The notes: generated by a model from the letters alone, not told the origin. 25,314 nt of DNA from Branchiostoma floridae (GCF_000003815.2 NC_049988.1:17296088-17321401); one strand, 5' to 3'; shown: positions 7,148-16,943, counted from the first letter of the stretch. Numbers and translations: made by a program.

Positions 7148-7911
7148 GTATAGAGTAGAGTAGAGTAGAGTTCTTCTGGTGCAGGTTTTAACGTCCAGTT
7201 CCATCGTTGGCCGCTCTACAATATCAGGTCACTGTCATTCCAGGTAGCTGAGGGTCATCCAGAGCTCTGTAGCTGTAATACACACTGTGTTGCTGCATGT
7301 AGATATCCAGTTTCTCCTTAAGTCAGTATGCACTTGTAGATGTCACCGCAGATTCTGGTAGATTGTTCCACCATGGAATAATTCTAATACAGAAAAAGTG
7401 TGCCCTTATATTACTGAAGTCGCTTTTTTCTTAACCCGAAAACAGTGGCCATTTCTTCTTGTGCCCGTATTTAGTTCAAAGGGACATATAGTGTCATAAT
7501 TCCCAGTGTCGTATAGCCCATCAGATTAATTCCTGAGCTCCTTACACTCACCTGAATACATTTTTTCAGAGTAGCAAGTATAGTAAGGAGCAACGATAGT
7601 GATAGGAATGCACACAGGCTAGGAAAGGTACAGAAATCCTTTTTTGGGCAGCCCTGTGCATGCTGAACAGCTTATCCAATAGATAAATAGATTAGGTTAT
7701 TCCCTCATTTTTATTAAGTTAGAAGAGAAGGAAAATGAGTGGTGTACTAGGTAAAATTTGTGTGGTGCAGTTTATATTGCCTCTAACAGTGGAGGTATGC
7801 AGGAAAAAGAATTTTGAGCCCACTAACTGAATTGGTGTATTTTTCCAACACTTTTCTGACTCTCCTAACCACCAACCCCCCACCCCCCCCCCCCCCAACT
7901 CTGTTTTTCAG
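7148..7911 (+). other. Intron with antisense LINE relic and poly-C acceptor tract
   Basis: The intron holds (TAGAG)n at the donor, a LINE 3'-end relic in antisense (about 7200-7500) and a run of about 14 C within C/A-rich sequence (7874-7897) just before the CTGTTTTTCAG acceptor. The C run may act as part of the pyrimidine tract; its complement is a G run with quadruplex potential. Confidence 0.7.
7200..7500 (-). pseudogene. Relic of a CR1/Jockey-type non-LTR retrotransposon, RT C-terminal region
   Basis: Read on the minus strand, about 7410 to 7351 encodes IRAHFFCIRIIPWWNNLPE, followed by SAVTSTSAY, a stop and LKEKLD. This matches the familiar reverse-transcriptase ORF tail FF..R....WN.LP...V.A.S...FK..LD. 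In another frame just before it, FELNTGTRRNGHCF matches the preceding TRGH-like block, so at least one frameshift has occurred. Stops and frameshift make it a dead fragment. The assignment rests on remembered family consensus. Confidence 0.7.
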
Positions 7912-8047
7912 TCCGCATGTGAAGAAGATTACACCTGCTGTAAGAACAGCACAGGCTACGGCTGCTGTCCCTTCTTCAAGGCTGTCTGTTGTAACGACAC
8001 TGTTCACTGCTGTCCCCAACACTACACCTGCAACTCTGGGGCTCCAG
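7912..8047 (+). CDS. GRN: Progranulin-like gene, exon: nearly whole module without internal intron
   Basis: The acceptor is TTTTTCAG, the donor CCAG|GTAAGT; the exon is 136 bp, starting in phase 0 and ending in phase 1. It reads SACEEDYTCCKNSTGYGCC, PFFKAVCCNDTVHCC and PQHYTCNSGAP. The junction PFFK-AVCC, an intron position in most other exons, is continuous here, as in the giant exon that follows. The final cysteine is supplied by the 8605 exon (GTC). NST and NDT are possible glycosylation sequons. The middle loop is seven residues instead of eight. Confidence 0.9.
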
Positions 8048-8604
8048 GTAAGTCCAATGCCATTGCCAATCCAAAATTGTCTTCAGCTTGACCATGTCTT
8101 ACCTTGTCTCTTATTGGACATTCAAAATTATCTTCAGCTCTATTGCATTCATAGTTAGGGTATAAAAGACCAGTTTCTTCCAGAAGAGTAAATCGTCACT
8201 GACGAAAGTTAGTGGATGCCATCTGAAACTTCTGACCGTTTCCAAAATCATATCCAGTTGCTTCAGTAACTGCTTTTTGGCGTATCTTATCATGACCTGG
8301 AAGTCTAACTTTCATCGATGTCCAATGTCATTGCTTCAAGGTTCACAAATTTTATAAATATAAAATTTATTACAAGTTCTTTGAGTAACTTTTGAGAAAC
8401 TATTACCTAGTGTATGCTTCAAGATTGTTTTCACAATTCATATCTTTATGATTAGTAATATTTGCACCATTTCTGATGTTAGGCCACATGTACATACACG
8501 TGTATACATGTACATGGTGTGTGTTAGAAAAAGACAATCAACAAGAAGTGAAGCAAGGAACGTAATGAAATATAATTGTTGAGATCACATTTTTATTCCT
8601 CTAG
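8048..8604 (+). other. Intron with Penelope-type relic
   Basis: The donor is GTAAGT and the acceptor TTATTCCTCTAG. A partial 50-bp duplication (CAAAATTRTCTTCAGCT near 8071 and 8122) and a relic with a hammerhead-like core (8161-8330, listed separately) are seen. The remainder is AT-rich and unassigned. Confidence 0.65.
8161..8330 (+). mobile_element. Penelope-like element relic with hammerhead-like motif
   Basis: This segment shares a long block with the minus strand of 16944-17040: TCTGAAAC, TCTGACCRTTTCCAAAATCA and CCAGTTGC occur in the same order and spacing in both, so they are copies of one dispersed repeat. At 8195-8236 the order GTCA-CTGACGA-(19 nt)-GAAAC-TTC-TGAC matches a hammerhead core with a 4-bp stem I. 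Stem II is degraded here. Hammerheads with a minimal stem III are known from Penelope-like retroelements; linking this repeat to them is inference. Confidence 0.5.
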
Positions 8605-11600
8605 GAACCTGTATCCACAACTTCCTGCCCACTGTCCCAATGGCCAAGAAGACTACTCCAAAGATGGTACAACTCCACAACGAAGAGATTGAAACTGACA
8701 ATGAGATACTGAACAATGTAAGGTGCGACACATTCCATGAGTGCCCAGCTAACAATACGTGCTGTAAGCTTTCCTCTGGACAGTGGGGCTGCTGTCCCTT
8801 GCCTTCGGCTGTCTGCTGTGACGACCATGTCCACTGCTGTCCTGAAGATACAACATGCAGTGTGTCCACTGGAAAATGTCACAAAGGTGATGCCAGCATT
8901 ACTTGGTTTGAGAAGTTGCCTGCTAAGACTGTTCAGAATGACCCAAACATCATGTGTGATGCCACCCACGAATGCCCTTCAAAACACACATGCTGTAAGC
9001 TGGCCTCTGGACAGTGGGGCTGCTGTCCCTTACCCAGTGCTGTCTGCTGTAACGACCATGTTCACTGCTGTCCTGAAGGAACAACATGCAAAGTCTCGAC
9101 AGGAAAGTGTGAAAAGGGAGACATCACCTTGGCTTGGTTTGAGAAAACAAGTGCCATAACAGTTGAAGATGCACCAAATGTCATGTGTGATGCCACCCAT
9201 GAATGCAAAGCTAAAGAAACGTGCTGTAAACTAAAGTCTGGACAGTGGGGCTGCTGTCCTTTGCCAAAGGCTGTCTGCTGTGATGACAAAGTTCACTGCT
9301 GTCCTGAAGGAACAACCTGTAGTGTGTCCACTGGAAAATGCAACAAAGGTGATGTTAGCTTAGCCTGGTTTGAAAAGTCGCCTGCTAAGAATGTCCAAAA
9401 TGACCAAAACATCATGTGTGACGCCACCCACGAGTGTCCTTCAAAACACACGTGCTGTAAGCTGGCCTCTGGACAGTGGGGCTGCTGTCCCTTACCCAGT
9501 GCTGTCTGCTGTAATGACCACGTCCACTGCTGTCCTGAAGATACTACATGCGAGGTTTCATCTGGAAAGTGCAAGAGAAAAGACATCAGCTTTCCCTGGT
9601 TTGAGAAAGTTCCAGCCATAACAACAGCACAAGAAGTTTCAAATGTGAAATGCGACGCCACCCACGAATGCCCTTCAAAACACACGTGCTGTAAGCTGAC
9701 CTCTGGACAGTGGGGCTGCTGTCCCTTACCCAGTGCTGTCTGCTGTAACGACCACGTCCACTGCTGTCCCGAAGATACTACATGTGAAGTGTCTTCTGGA
9801 AAGTGCAAGAGAAAAGATTCAAGCATTCCCTGGTTTGAGAAAGTCCCAGCTATAACAACAGCACAAGTTTCAAATGTGAAATGCGATGCCACCCATGAAT
9901 GCCCTACAAAACACACGTGCTGTAAGCTGGCCTCTGGACAGTGGGGCTGCTGTCCCTTACCCAGTGCTGTCTGCTGTAACGACCATGTCCACTGCTGTCC
10001 CGAAGATACTACATGCAGTGTGTCCACAGGAAAGTGTGAAAAGGGAGAAAACAGTCTACCATGGTTTGAGAAAACAAGTGCCATAACAGTTGAAGATGCA
10101 CCAAATGTCATGTGTGATGCCACCCATGAATGCAAAGCTAAAGAAACTTGCTGTAAGCTGGCCTCTGGACAGTGGGGCTGCTGTCCTCTTCCAAAGGCTG
10201 TCTGCTGTGACGACCATGTTCACTGCTGTCCAGAAGGAACAACCTGTAGTGTGTCAACTGGAAAATGTCACAAAGGTGACATAAGCATTCCATGGTTTGA
10301 GAAACATTCAGCTATTACGAAGGAAAATGAAGTTTCAAATGTAAAATGCGACGACACCCACGAATGCCCTTCAAAACACACGTGCTGTAAGCTGGCCTCT
10401 GGACAGTGGGGCTGCTGTCCCTTACCCAGTGCTGTCTGCTGCAACGACCATGTTCACTGCTGTCCTGAAGATACAACATGTGAGGTGTCATCTGGAAAAT
10501 GCAAGAGAAAGGATTCTAGCATTCCCTGGTTTGAGAAAGTTCCAGCCATAACAACTGTACAAGAAGTTTCAAACGTGAAATGCGATGCCACCCATGAATG
10601 CCCTTCAAAACACACGTGCTGTAAGCTGGCCTCTGGACAGTGGGGCTGCTGTCCCTTACCCAGTGCTGTCTGCTGTAACGACCATGTTCACTGCTGTCCT
10701 GAAGATACAACATGCGAGGTGTCTTCCGGAAAGTGCAAGAGAAAAGATACTACCATTCCCTGGTTTGAGAAAGTCCCAGCTATAACAACAGTACAAGAAG
10801 TTTCAAACGTGAAATGTGACGCCACCCACGAATGCCCTTCAAAACACACGTGCTGTAAGCTGGCCTCTGGACAGTGGGGTTGCTGTCCCTTACCCAGTGC
10901 TGTCTGCTGTAACGACCATGTTCACTGCTGTCCCGAAGATACTACATGCAGTGTGTCGACAGGAAAATGTGAAAAGGGAGAAATCAGCCTCGATTGGTTT
11001 GAGAAAACAAGTGCCATAACAGTTGAAGATACACCAAATGTTATGTGTGATGCCACCCATGAATGCAAAGCTAAAGAAACTTGCTGTAAGCTGGCCTCTG
11101 GACAGTGGGGCTGCTGTCCTCTTCCAAAGGCTGTCTGCTGTGATGACAAAGTTCACTGCTGTCCTGAAGGAACTACATGTAGTGTGTCAACTGGTAAATG
11201 TCACAAAGGTGATGTTAGCATTACTTGGTTCGAGAAAGTGCCAAGTATAGCAATGGAGGAAGAAGTTTTCAATGTAAAATGTGACGCCACCCACGAGTGC
11301 CCTTCGAAACACACATGCTGTAAGCTGGCCTCTGGACAGTGGGGCTGCTGTCCCTTACCCAGTGCTGTCTGCTGTAACGACCATGTTCACTGCTGTCCTG
11401 AAGATACAACATGCGAGGTGTCTTCCGGAAAGTGCAAGAGAAAAGATACTACCATTCCCTGGTTTGAGAAAGTCCCAGCTATAACAACAGTACAAGAAGT
11501 TTCAAACATGAAATGTGACGCCACCCACGAATGCCCTTCAAAACACACGTGCTGTAAGCTGGCCTCTGGACAGTGGGGCTGCTGTCCCTTACCCAGTGCT

Positions 11601-14600
11601 GTCTGCTGTAACGACCATGTTCACTGCTGTCCTGAAGATACAACATGCGAGGTGTCTTCCGGAAAGTGCAAGAGAAAAGATACTACCATTCCCTGGTTTG
11701 AGAAAGTCCCAGCTATAACAACAGTACAAGAAGTTTCAAACGTGAAATGTGACGCCACCCACGAATGCCCTTCAAAACACACGTGCTGTAAGCTGGCCTC
11801 TGGACAGTGGGGTTGCTGTCCCTTACCCAGTGCTGTCTGCTGTAACGACCATGTTCACTGCTGTCCCGAAGGAACAACATGCAGTGTGTCGACAGGAAAA
11901 TGTGAAAAGGGAGAAATCAGCCTCGATTGGTTTGAGAAAACAAGTGCCATAACAGTTGAAGATACACCAAATGTTATGTGTGATGCCACCCATGAATGCA
12001 AGGCTAAAGAAACGTGCTGTAAGCTGGCCTCTGGACAGTGGGGCTGCTGTCCTCTTCCAAAGGCTGTCTGCTGTGATGACAAAGTTCACTGCTGTCCTGA
12101 GGGAACTACCTGTAGTGTGTCAACTGGAAAATGTCACAAAGGTGACGCCAGCATTACTTGGTTTGAGAAAATTCCGGCTATAACAACTGAAGAAGTTTCA
12201 AATGTAAAATGTGATGCAACCCATGAATGTCCTTCAAAACACACGTGCTGTAAGCTGGCCTCTGGACAGTGGGGCTGCTGTCCCTTACCCAGTGCTGTCT
12301 GCTGTAACGACCATGTCCACTGCTGTCCCGAAGGAACAACATGTGAGGTTTCTTCAGGAAAGTGCAAGAGAAAAGATGTTAGCATTACCTGGTTTGAGAA
12401 AGTTCCAGCTATAACAACTGAAGAAGTTTCAAATGTCAAATGTGACGCCACCCACGAGTGCCCTTCAAAACACACATGCTGTAAGCTGGCCTCTGGACAG
12501 TGGGGCTGCTGTCCCTTACCCAGTGCTGTCTGCTGTAACGACCATGTTCACTGCTGTCCTGAGGGAACAACTTGCAGTGTTTCGACAGGAAAATGTGAAA
12601 AGGGAGAAATTAATATTCCTTGGTTTGAGAAAACAAGTGCCATAACAGTTGAAGAGGCACCAAATGTCATGTGTGATGCCACCCATGAATGCAAAGCTAA
12701 AGAAACTTGCTGTAAGCTGGCTTCTGGACAGTGGGGCTGCTGTCCTCTTCCAAAGGCTGTCTGCTGTGATGATCACGTCCACTGCTGTCCTGAAGGAACT
12801 ACATGTAGTGTGTCAACTGGTAAATGTCACAAAGGTGACATAAGCATTACTTGGTTCGAGAAAGTGCCAAGTATAGCAATGGAGGAAGAAGTTTCCAATG
12901 TAAAATGCGATGCCACCCACGAATGCCCTTCAAAACACACATGCTGTAAGCTGGCCTCTGGACAGTTGGGCTGCTGTCCCTTACCCAGTGCTGTCTGCTG
13001 TAACGACCACGTTCACTGCTGTCCTGAAGATACAACGTGCGAGGTTTCATCTGGAAAGTGCAAGAGAAAGGATGCTACCATTCCTTGGTTTGACAAAGTT
13101 CCAGCTATAACAACTGAAGAAGTTTCAAATGTAAAATGCGATGCCTCCCACGAATGCCCTTCAAAACACACATGCTGTAAGCTGGCCTCTGGACAGTGGG
13201 GCTGCTGTCCCTTACCCAGTGCTGTCTGCTGTAACGACCATGTTCACTGCTGTCCCGAAGATACTACATGCGAGGTGTCTTCTGGAAAGTGTAAGAGAAA
13301 AGACATCAGCTTTCCTTGGTTTGAGAAGAAAGCAGCCATTAATGTTGAAGAAAGCCCAAACATTAAATGTGACTCCACCCATGAGTGCAAGGCCACTGAC
13401 ACTTGCTGTAAACTAAAGTCTGGACAGTGGGGCTGCTGTCCTCTTCCAAAGGCTGTCTGCTGTGATGACAAAGTTCATTGCTGTCCTGAAGGAACTACCT
13501 GTAGTGTGTCAACTGGTAAATGTCACAAAGGTGATGTTAGCATTCCCTGGTTTGAGAAAGTTCCAGCTATAACAGCTGACAAAGAAGTCTCCAATGTCAA
13601 ATGTGATGCCACCCACGAGTGTCCTTCAAAACACACGTGCTGTAAGCTGGCCTCTGGACAGTGGGGCTGCTGTCCCCTGCCTTCGGCTGTTTGCTGTAAC
13701 GACCATGTTCACTGCTGTCCCGAAGATACTACATGCAGTGTGTCGACAGGAAAGTGTGAAAAGGGAGAACTCAGTCTACCTTGGTTTGAGAAAACAAGTG
13801 CCATAACAGTTGAAGATACACCAAATGTCATGTGTGATGCCACCCATGAATGCAAGGCTAAAGAAACTTGCTGTAAACTAAAGTCTGGACAGTGGGGCTG
13901 CTGTCCTCTTCCAAAGGCTGTCTGCTGTGATGACAAAGTTCACTGCTGTCCTGAAGGAACTACATGTAGTGTGTCCACTGGAAAATGTAACAAAGGTGAT
14001 GTGAGCATCCCTTCGTTTGAGAAAGTGCCAGCTATAACAACAGCACAAGAAGTTTCAAACGTGAAATGCGATGCCACCCACGAGTGTCCTTCAAAACACA
14101 CGTGCTGTAAGCTGGCCTCTGGACAGTGGGGCTGCTGTCCCTTACCCAGTGCTGTCTGCTGTAACGACCATGTTCACTGCTGTCCAGAAGATACAACATG
14201 TGAGGTGTCATCCGGAAAATGCAAGAGAAAAGATTCTACCATTCCCTGGTTTGAAAAAGTTCCAGCTATAACGACAGTAGAAGTTTCCAATGTCAAATGC
14301 GATGCCACTCACGAATGTCCTTCAAAACACACGTGCTGTAAGCTGGCCTCTGGACAGTGGGGCTGCTGTCCCTTACCCAGTGCTGTCTGCTGTAACGACC
14401 ATGTCCACTGCTGTCCAGAAGGAACTACTTGTAGTGTGTCGACAGGAAAGTGTGAAAAGGGAGAAATCAGTCTACCATGGTTTGAGAAAACAAGTGCCAT
14501 TACAGTTGAAGATGCACCAAATGTCATGTGTGACGCCACCCACGAATGCAAAGCTAAAGAAACGTGCTGCAAGCTGGCCTCTGGACAGTGGGGCTGCTGT

Positions 14601-14735
14601 CCCTTACCCAGTGCTGTCTGCTGTAACGACCACGTCCACTGCTGTCCAGAAGGAACTACTTGTAGTGTGTCAACGGGAAAATGCAAGCATGGTGACATCA
14701 GCTTACCCTGGTTTGAGAAGAAGGCTGCTTTAACA
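8605..14735 (+). CDS. GRN: Progranulin-like gene, giant exon: 26 complete granulin modules
   Basis: The acceptor is CCTCTAG (phase 1 entry) and the donor ACA|GTGAGT (phase 0 exit); 6,131 bp are open throughout. After GTC closing the previous module and a spacer of about 35 residues, 26 modules of about 77 residues run from 8718 to the end, each with all 12 cysteines (consensus CDATHECPSKHTCC, SGQWGCCPLPSAVCC, NDHVHCCPEDTTC) and a SIPWFEK-like linker. Three classes alternate: A ends EVSSGKCKRKD, B SVSTGKCEKGE...TSAITVED, C has ECKAKETCC and PKAVCCDD. No intron interrupts the PLP-S/K-AVCC junction. KRK after the last cysteine of class A could be a processing site. Rare changes: QLGCC in module 19, IPSFEK in module 23. 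Near-identical units risk assembly collapse, so the copy number is provisional. Confidence 0.95.
9411..12203 (+). repeat. Higher-order A-A-B-C repeats (about 931 bp, three tandem copies)
   Basis: Within the giant exon, modules 4-7 (9411-10340), 8-11 (10341-11273) and 12-15 (11274-12203) each run in class order A-A-B-C. Blocks are 930, 933 and 930 bp. The last two are almost identical over long stretches, for example 10801-10938 against 11734-11871, offset 933. Downstream the order shortens to A-B-C (modules 16-18 and 24-26) with an irregular A-A-C-B-C between. Confidence 0.88.
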
Positions 14736-15129
14736 GTGAGTTCTACCTTTTACCTTTGATTCATTTTGGCAGTGCTCTACTTTTACTAGGTTATAGAACA
14801 TAGAAATGCAAAGTGAAAAGAAACAATCATTGCCCCAGAACTCCTAAAACAGCAAGTCTTGTACCCCTGGCACATGACATAGCTTTGCTGCATCAAGATG
14901 TTTAATTTACGCTACTGTGAAAAAATCCTGATAGGACAAACTTTGATATCTACCATCTATTTAATTGATGCAGGTAGCTGTTAAGAAGACCTCAGCTCCC
15001 TGTACAGACCTCCCTAAAATACTTGCACCAGTCCTGTTGCACTTGTCTACATAATAGTACATGGTGAAAAATCCTGGTAAGAACCCTAACAAACTTTAAT
15101 ATCTTTTTCCTGCCTTCTAATTGATACAG
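14736..15129 (+). other. Intron with duplicated acceptor region
   Basis: The donor is GTGAGT and the acceptor AATTGATACAG. Blocks around 14925-14990 and 15065-15146 are related (GTGAAAAATCCTG, AAACTTTRATATC, TAATTGATRCAGGT), the second including the real exon start. The first contains the relic at 14974. Confidence 0.75.
14974..15054 (+). pseudogene. Relic copy of the 15130 exon start
   Basis: After TTGATGCAG the sequence reads VAVKKTSAPC, compared with VDVEKTPC in the exon 156 bp downstream, then loses the granulin pattern and reaches TAA. The acceptor looks intact, so inclusion would truncate the product soon after the 26-module exon. A decayed duplicate is the likelier reading. Confidence 0.7.
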
Positions 15130-15243
15130 GTGGATGTTGAGAAGACCCCCTGTCCCGGAGGTAAGCAGGAATGCGCAACAAACTTCACCTGCTGCCAGAG
15201 AGGAGCCACACCTTACACATGGGGGTGCTGCGACTTCCCTAAC
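15130..15243 (+). CDS. GRN: Progranulin-like gene, exon: module N-half with long loop
   Basis: The acceptor is TTGATACAG and the donor AAC|GTAAGT; it is 114 bp (38 codons), phase 0 at both ends. It reads VDVEKTPCPGGKQECATNFT, then CCQRGATPYTWGCCDFPN. The loop between the two CC pairs is 10 residues instead of eight, and the usual P after the second CC is D. NFT before CC is a possible sequon. It marks the return from the homogeneous 26-module array to diverged modules with ordinary introns. Confidence 0.88.
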
Positions 15244-15735
15244 GTAAGTAATACTGAAAATTGATTTCCATGCAGTTTAGCTCACTGAAGGCTAATGTCA
15301 CATTTCCAAACTGGGATGACTGGGCTAAATGTGGATCTAAATAAAGTCAGAGTCAAATGCTGTTGTGGAAACAAAAAAATAGAAATTTGTATGCAAAATG
15401 TACACAAATGATGCCCATGACTATTCTCTTTATATCTTGCATGTGTTGTTTGGTGTCTTTTACAGTATATCATAAACTTTTGTTCCCAAAAGCTGTCCGG
15501 CCAGGCCCCGGTTTGGAAATGTGGAGTTGTGTGATGTGAAGTCAGGATGTTTGGCCCGTAACCCATATGCAGAGGTCCCAAGTTCAAATCTGTTGATATG
15601 TCACTGATCTTGTACCCTTGGGAAAGGCATTTTATACAACTTACAATGCACCTAATGTAATGTTTCCGGATTCTCATTCTTCAGTTTAAAAAATTTTGTT
15701 GTTTTATAAACTTGTTGTTGTTGTTGTTTTTGTAG
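15244..15735 (+). other. Intron with SINE-like remnant
   Basis: The donor is GTAAGT; the acceptor GTTTTTGTAG follows a (TTG)n tract at 15711-15726. A tRNA-type SINE remnant occupies about 15520-15660. Nothing else recognised. Confidence 0.65.
15520..15660 (+). mobile_element. Degraded tRNA-derived SINE
   Basis: AGTTCAAATCT at 15581-15591 resembles a Pol III box B, preceded at tRNA-like distance by GGCCCGTAACCCATATGCAGAGG. The downstream CCCTTGGGAAAGGCATTTTA (15615-15634) resembles the conserved body of SINEs I remember from invertebrate genomes. No target-site duplication was identified and the ends are approximate. Confidence 0.55.
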
Positions 15736-15876
15736 GCTGTATGTTGTCCAGACCGTAAGACCTGCTGTCCTAAAGGCTACCACTGTGATCCCAGCAGAGC
15801 AACATGCTTCAAGAGTGAAAGTGATGAAATTGTTGTAGCCAAGCAACTTGCCATACCGGATACTGTACAGTCTGAG
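15736..15876 (+). CDS. GRN: Progranulin-like gene, exon: module C-half
   Basis: The acceptor is GTTTTTGTAG and the donor GAG|GTAAGA; 141 bp (47 codons), phase 0 at both ends. It reads AVCCPDRKTCCPKGYHCD and PSRATCFKSESDEI, followed by a linker (VVAKQLAIPDTVQSE) that lacks the PWFEK motif of the central modules. It has the six C-half cysteines, but the conserved His before the second CC is replaced by Thr (KTCC). Confidence 0.88.
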
Positions 15877-16278
15877 GTAAGAAAATGTTTATACAATCAT
15901 GTTTACATCCCTTCCCTCCCTCTGTCTCTCTTGATGTTTACCTCCCTCACTCTCCTTCTTTTTCCCTGCCCCTTTTCCTCCCTCTTTCTCCCTCTGCCTT
16001 CCTAGACCCCTCTCTCCCTCCCTCTCTCTCTCTCTCTCCCTATCTCTCCCTCCATCACTCTTCCCTCTATCTCCATCTCCCCCTCCGTCTCTCTCTACTT
16101 CCTTCCTTGTCCTCCTTCTCTCTCTATTTTTCAGTTTTCCTTACAAATGTTCAAATTTGGTGAACCATTGATTCTACAAACGTTTATAATACCAGTTGCA
16201 GTGATGTACATGACTGTACATATACTTGAGTCCCTGCTTCTCTAAAAGACATTCCATGTTATTTATTTTGTCCTGTAG
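15877..16278 (+). other. Intron with long polypyrimidine tract
   Basis: The donor is GTAAGA and the acceptor TTGTCCTGTAG. Bases 15908-16135 are almost purely C/T on the plus strand, with CCCTCC and CTCTCT motifs. Such tracts can form triplex DNA. No coding pattern is present; the serine/leucine/proline-rich open frame over it is a composition artefact. Confidence 0.75.
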
Positions 16279-16380
16279 GTGGGAAATGTGATATGTCCTG
16301 GTGGTGAGTACCAGTGCCCAGAGAAGACCACCTGTTGTGTGAGTCCCTCTGGTACATTTGGATGCTGTCCTGTCCCCGAG
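16279..16380 (+). CDS. GRN: Progranulin-like gene, exon: module N-half
   Basis: The acceptor is TTGTCCTGTAG and the donor GAG|GTAGGT; 102 bp (34 codons), phase 0 at both ends. It reads VGNVICPGGEYQCPEKTTCC and VSPSGTFGCCPVPE, the first six cysteines of a module. Its last 30 bp are copied immediately downstream (16384-16413) in the same frame, reading GTFGCCHVPH, with the copy lacking a donor. The exon at 16760 completes the module. Confidence 0.88.
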
Positions 16381-16759
16381 GTAGGTACCTTTGGATGCTG
16401 TCATGTTCCTCATATTGTTTTGGGCTTGTCTGTGTTTCTGCGCGTGTGTGTGTGTGTCTGTCTGTCTGTCTGTCTGTGTCCTATTGTTTTAGTGTGAATG
16501 TGCATGACATTGTGTGTGGCTCTGTGTATGCTTGTATCTGTGTGTGTGTGTGTATGTATGTCTGTGTCTGTGTGCATGTATGTCTATGTCTGTGTGTGTG
16601 TCTGTCTATGTCTGGTTGTTTTAGTGTGAATGTGCATGTGTGTTGCTCTGTGTATCTGTGTGTGTGTTTGTGTGTGTGTCTTCAACAAGCATTATGAATT
16701 TGGTTGAATATAATGAAAAACTTTTTAAGTTAAGAAACCCCTTTTTCCCTCCCATGCAG
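16381..16759 (+). other. Intron with exon-end duplication and TG microsatellite
   Basis: Beginning at the donor, a 30-bp copy of the preceding exon's end (offset 33 bp) is followed by a long TG/TCTG microsatellite (16439-16690). The acceptor is CCCTCCCATGCAG. The Cys/Val-rich open frame through the microsatellite is not considered a gene. Confidence 0.75.
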
Positions 16760-16888
16760 GCTGTATGCTGTGCGGATGGGGTACACTGTTGCCCAAAGGA
16801 CCACACGTGTGATCCATCATCACAGATTTGTAAGAGTGCCAGTGGTCAACTACCCTGGCTGGACAAGCTGTTAGCCAAACAAGTAAAG
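16760..16888 (+). CDS. GRN: Progranulin-like gene, exon: module C-half
   Basis: The acceptor is CTCCCATGCAG. Two phase-0 donors are possible: AAG|GTCAGT (129 bp, 43 codons) or, six bases earlier, CAA|GTAAAG (123 bp). The first matches the consensus better. It reads AVCCADGVHCCPKDHTCD and PSSQICKSASGQLPWLDK, then LLAKQ(VK). The PWLDK linker matches the PWLEK/PWFEK linkers elsewhere. It completes the module begun at 16279. Confidence 0.88.
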
Positions 16889-16943
16889 GTCAGTCTTAAA
16901 CATCGCAAATGTTCAATGTGATTCTCTAATTACTTTGCCAAAA

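Noticed and set aside
8601-14733. Many shorter open frames on both strands across the giant exon
   Set aside because: They repeat with the granulin module period and are by-products of a cysteine- and glycine-rich repeat in other frames; none has independent motifs.
15885-16163. Serine/leucine/proline-rich frame
   Set aside because: It is the translation of a pyrimidine tract within an intron.
16279-16697. Cys/Val-rich frames through the TG microsatellite
   Set aside because: They arise from (TG)n translation; a good donor at 16381 ends the exon before them.
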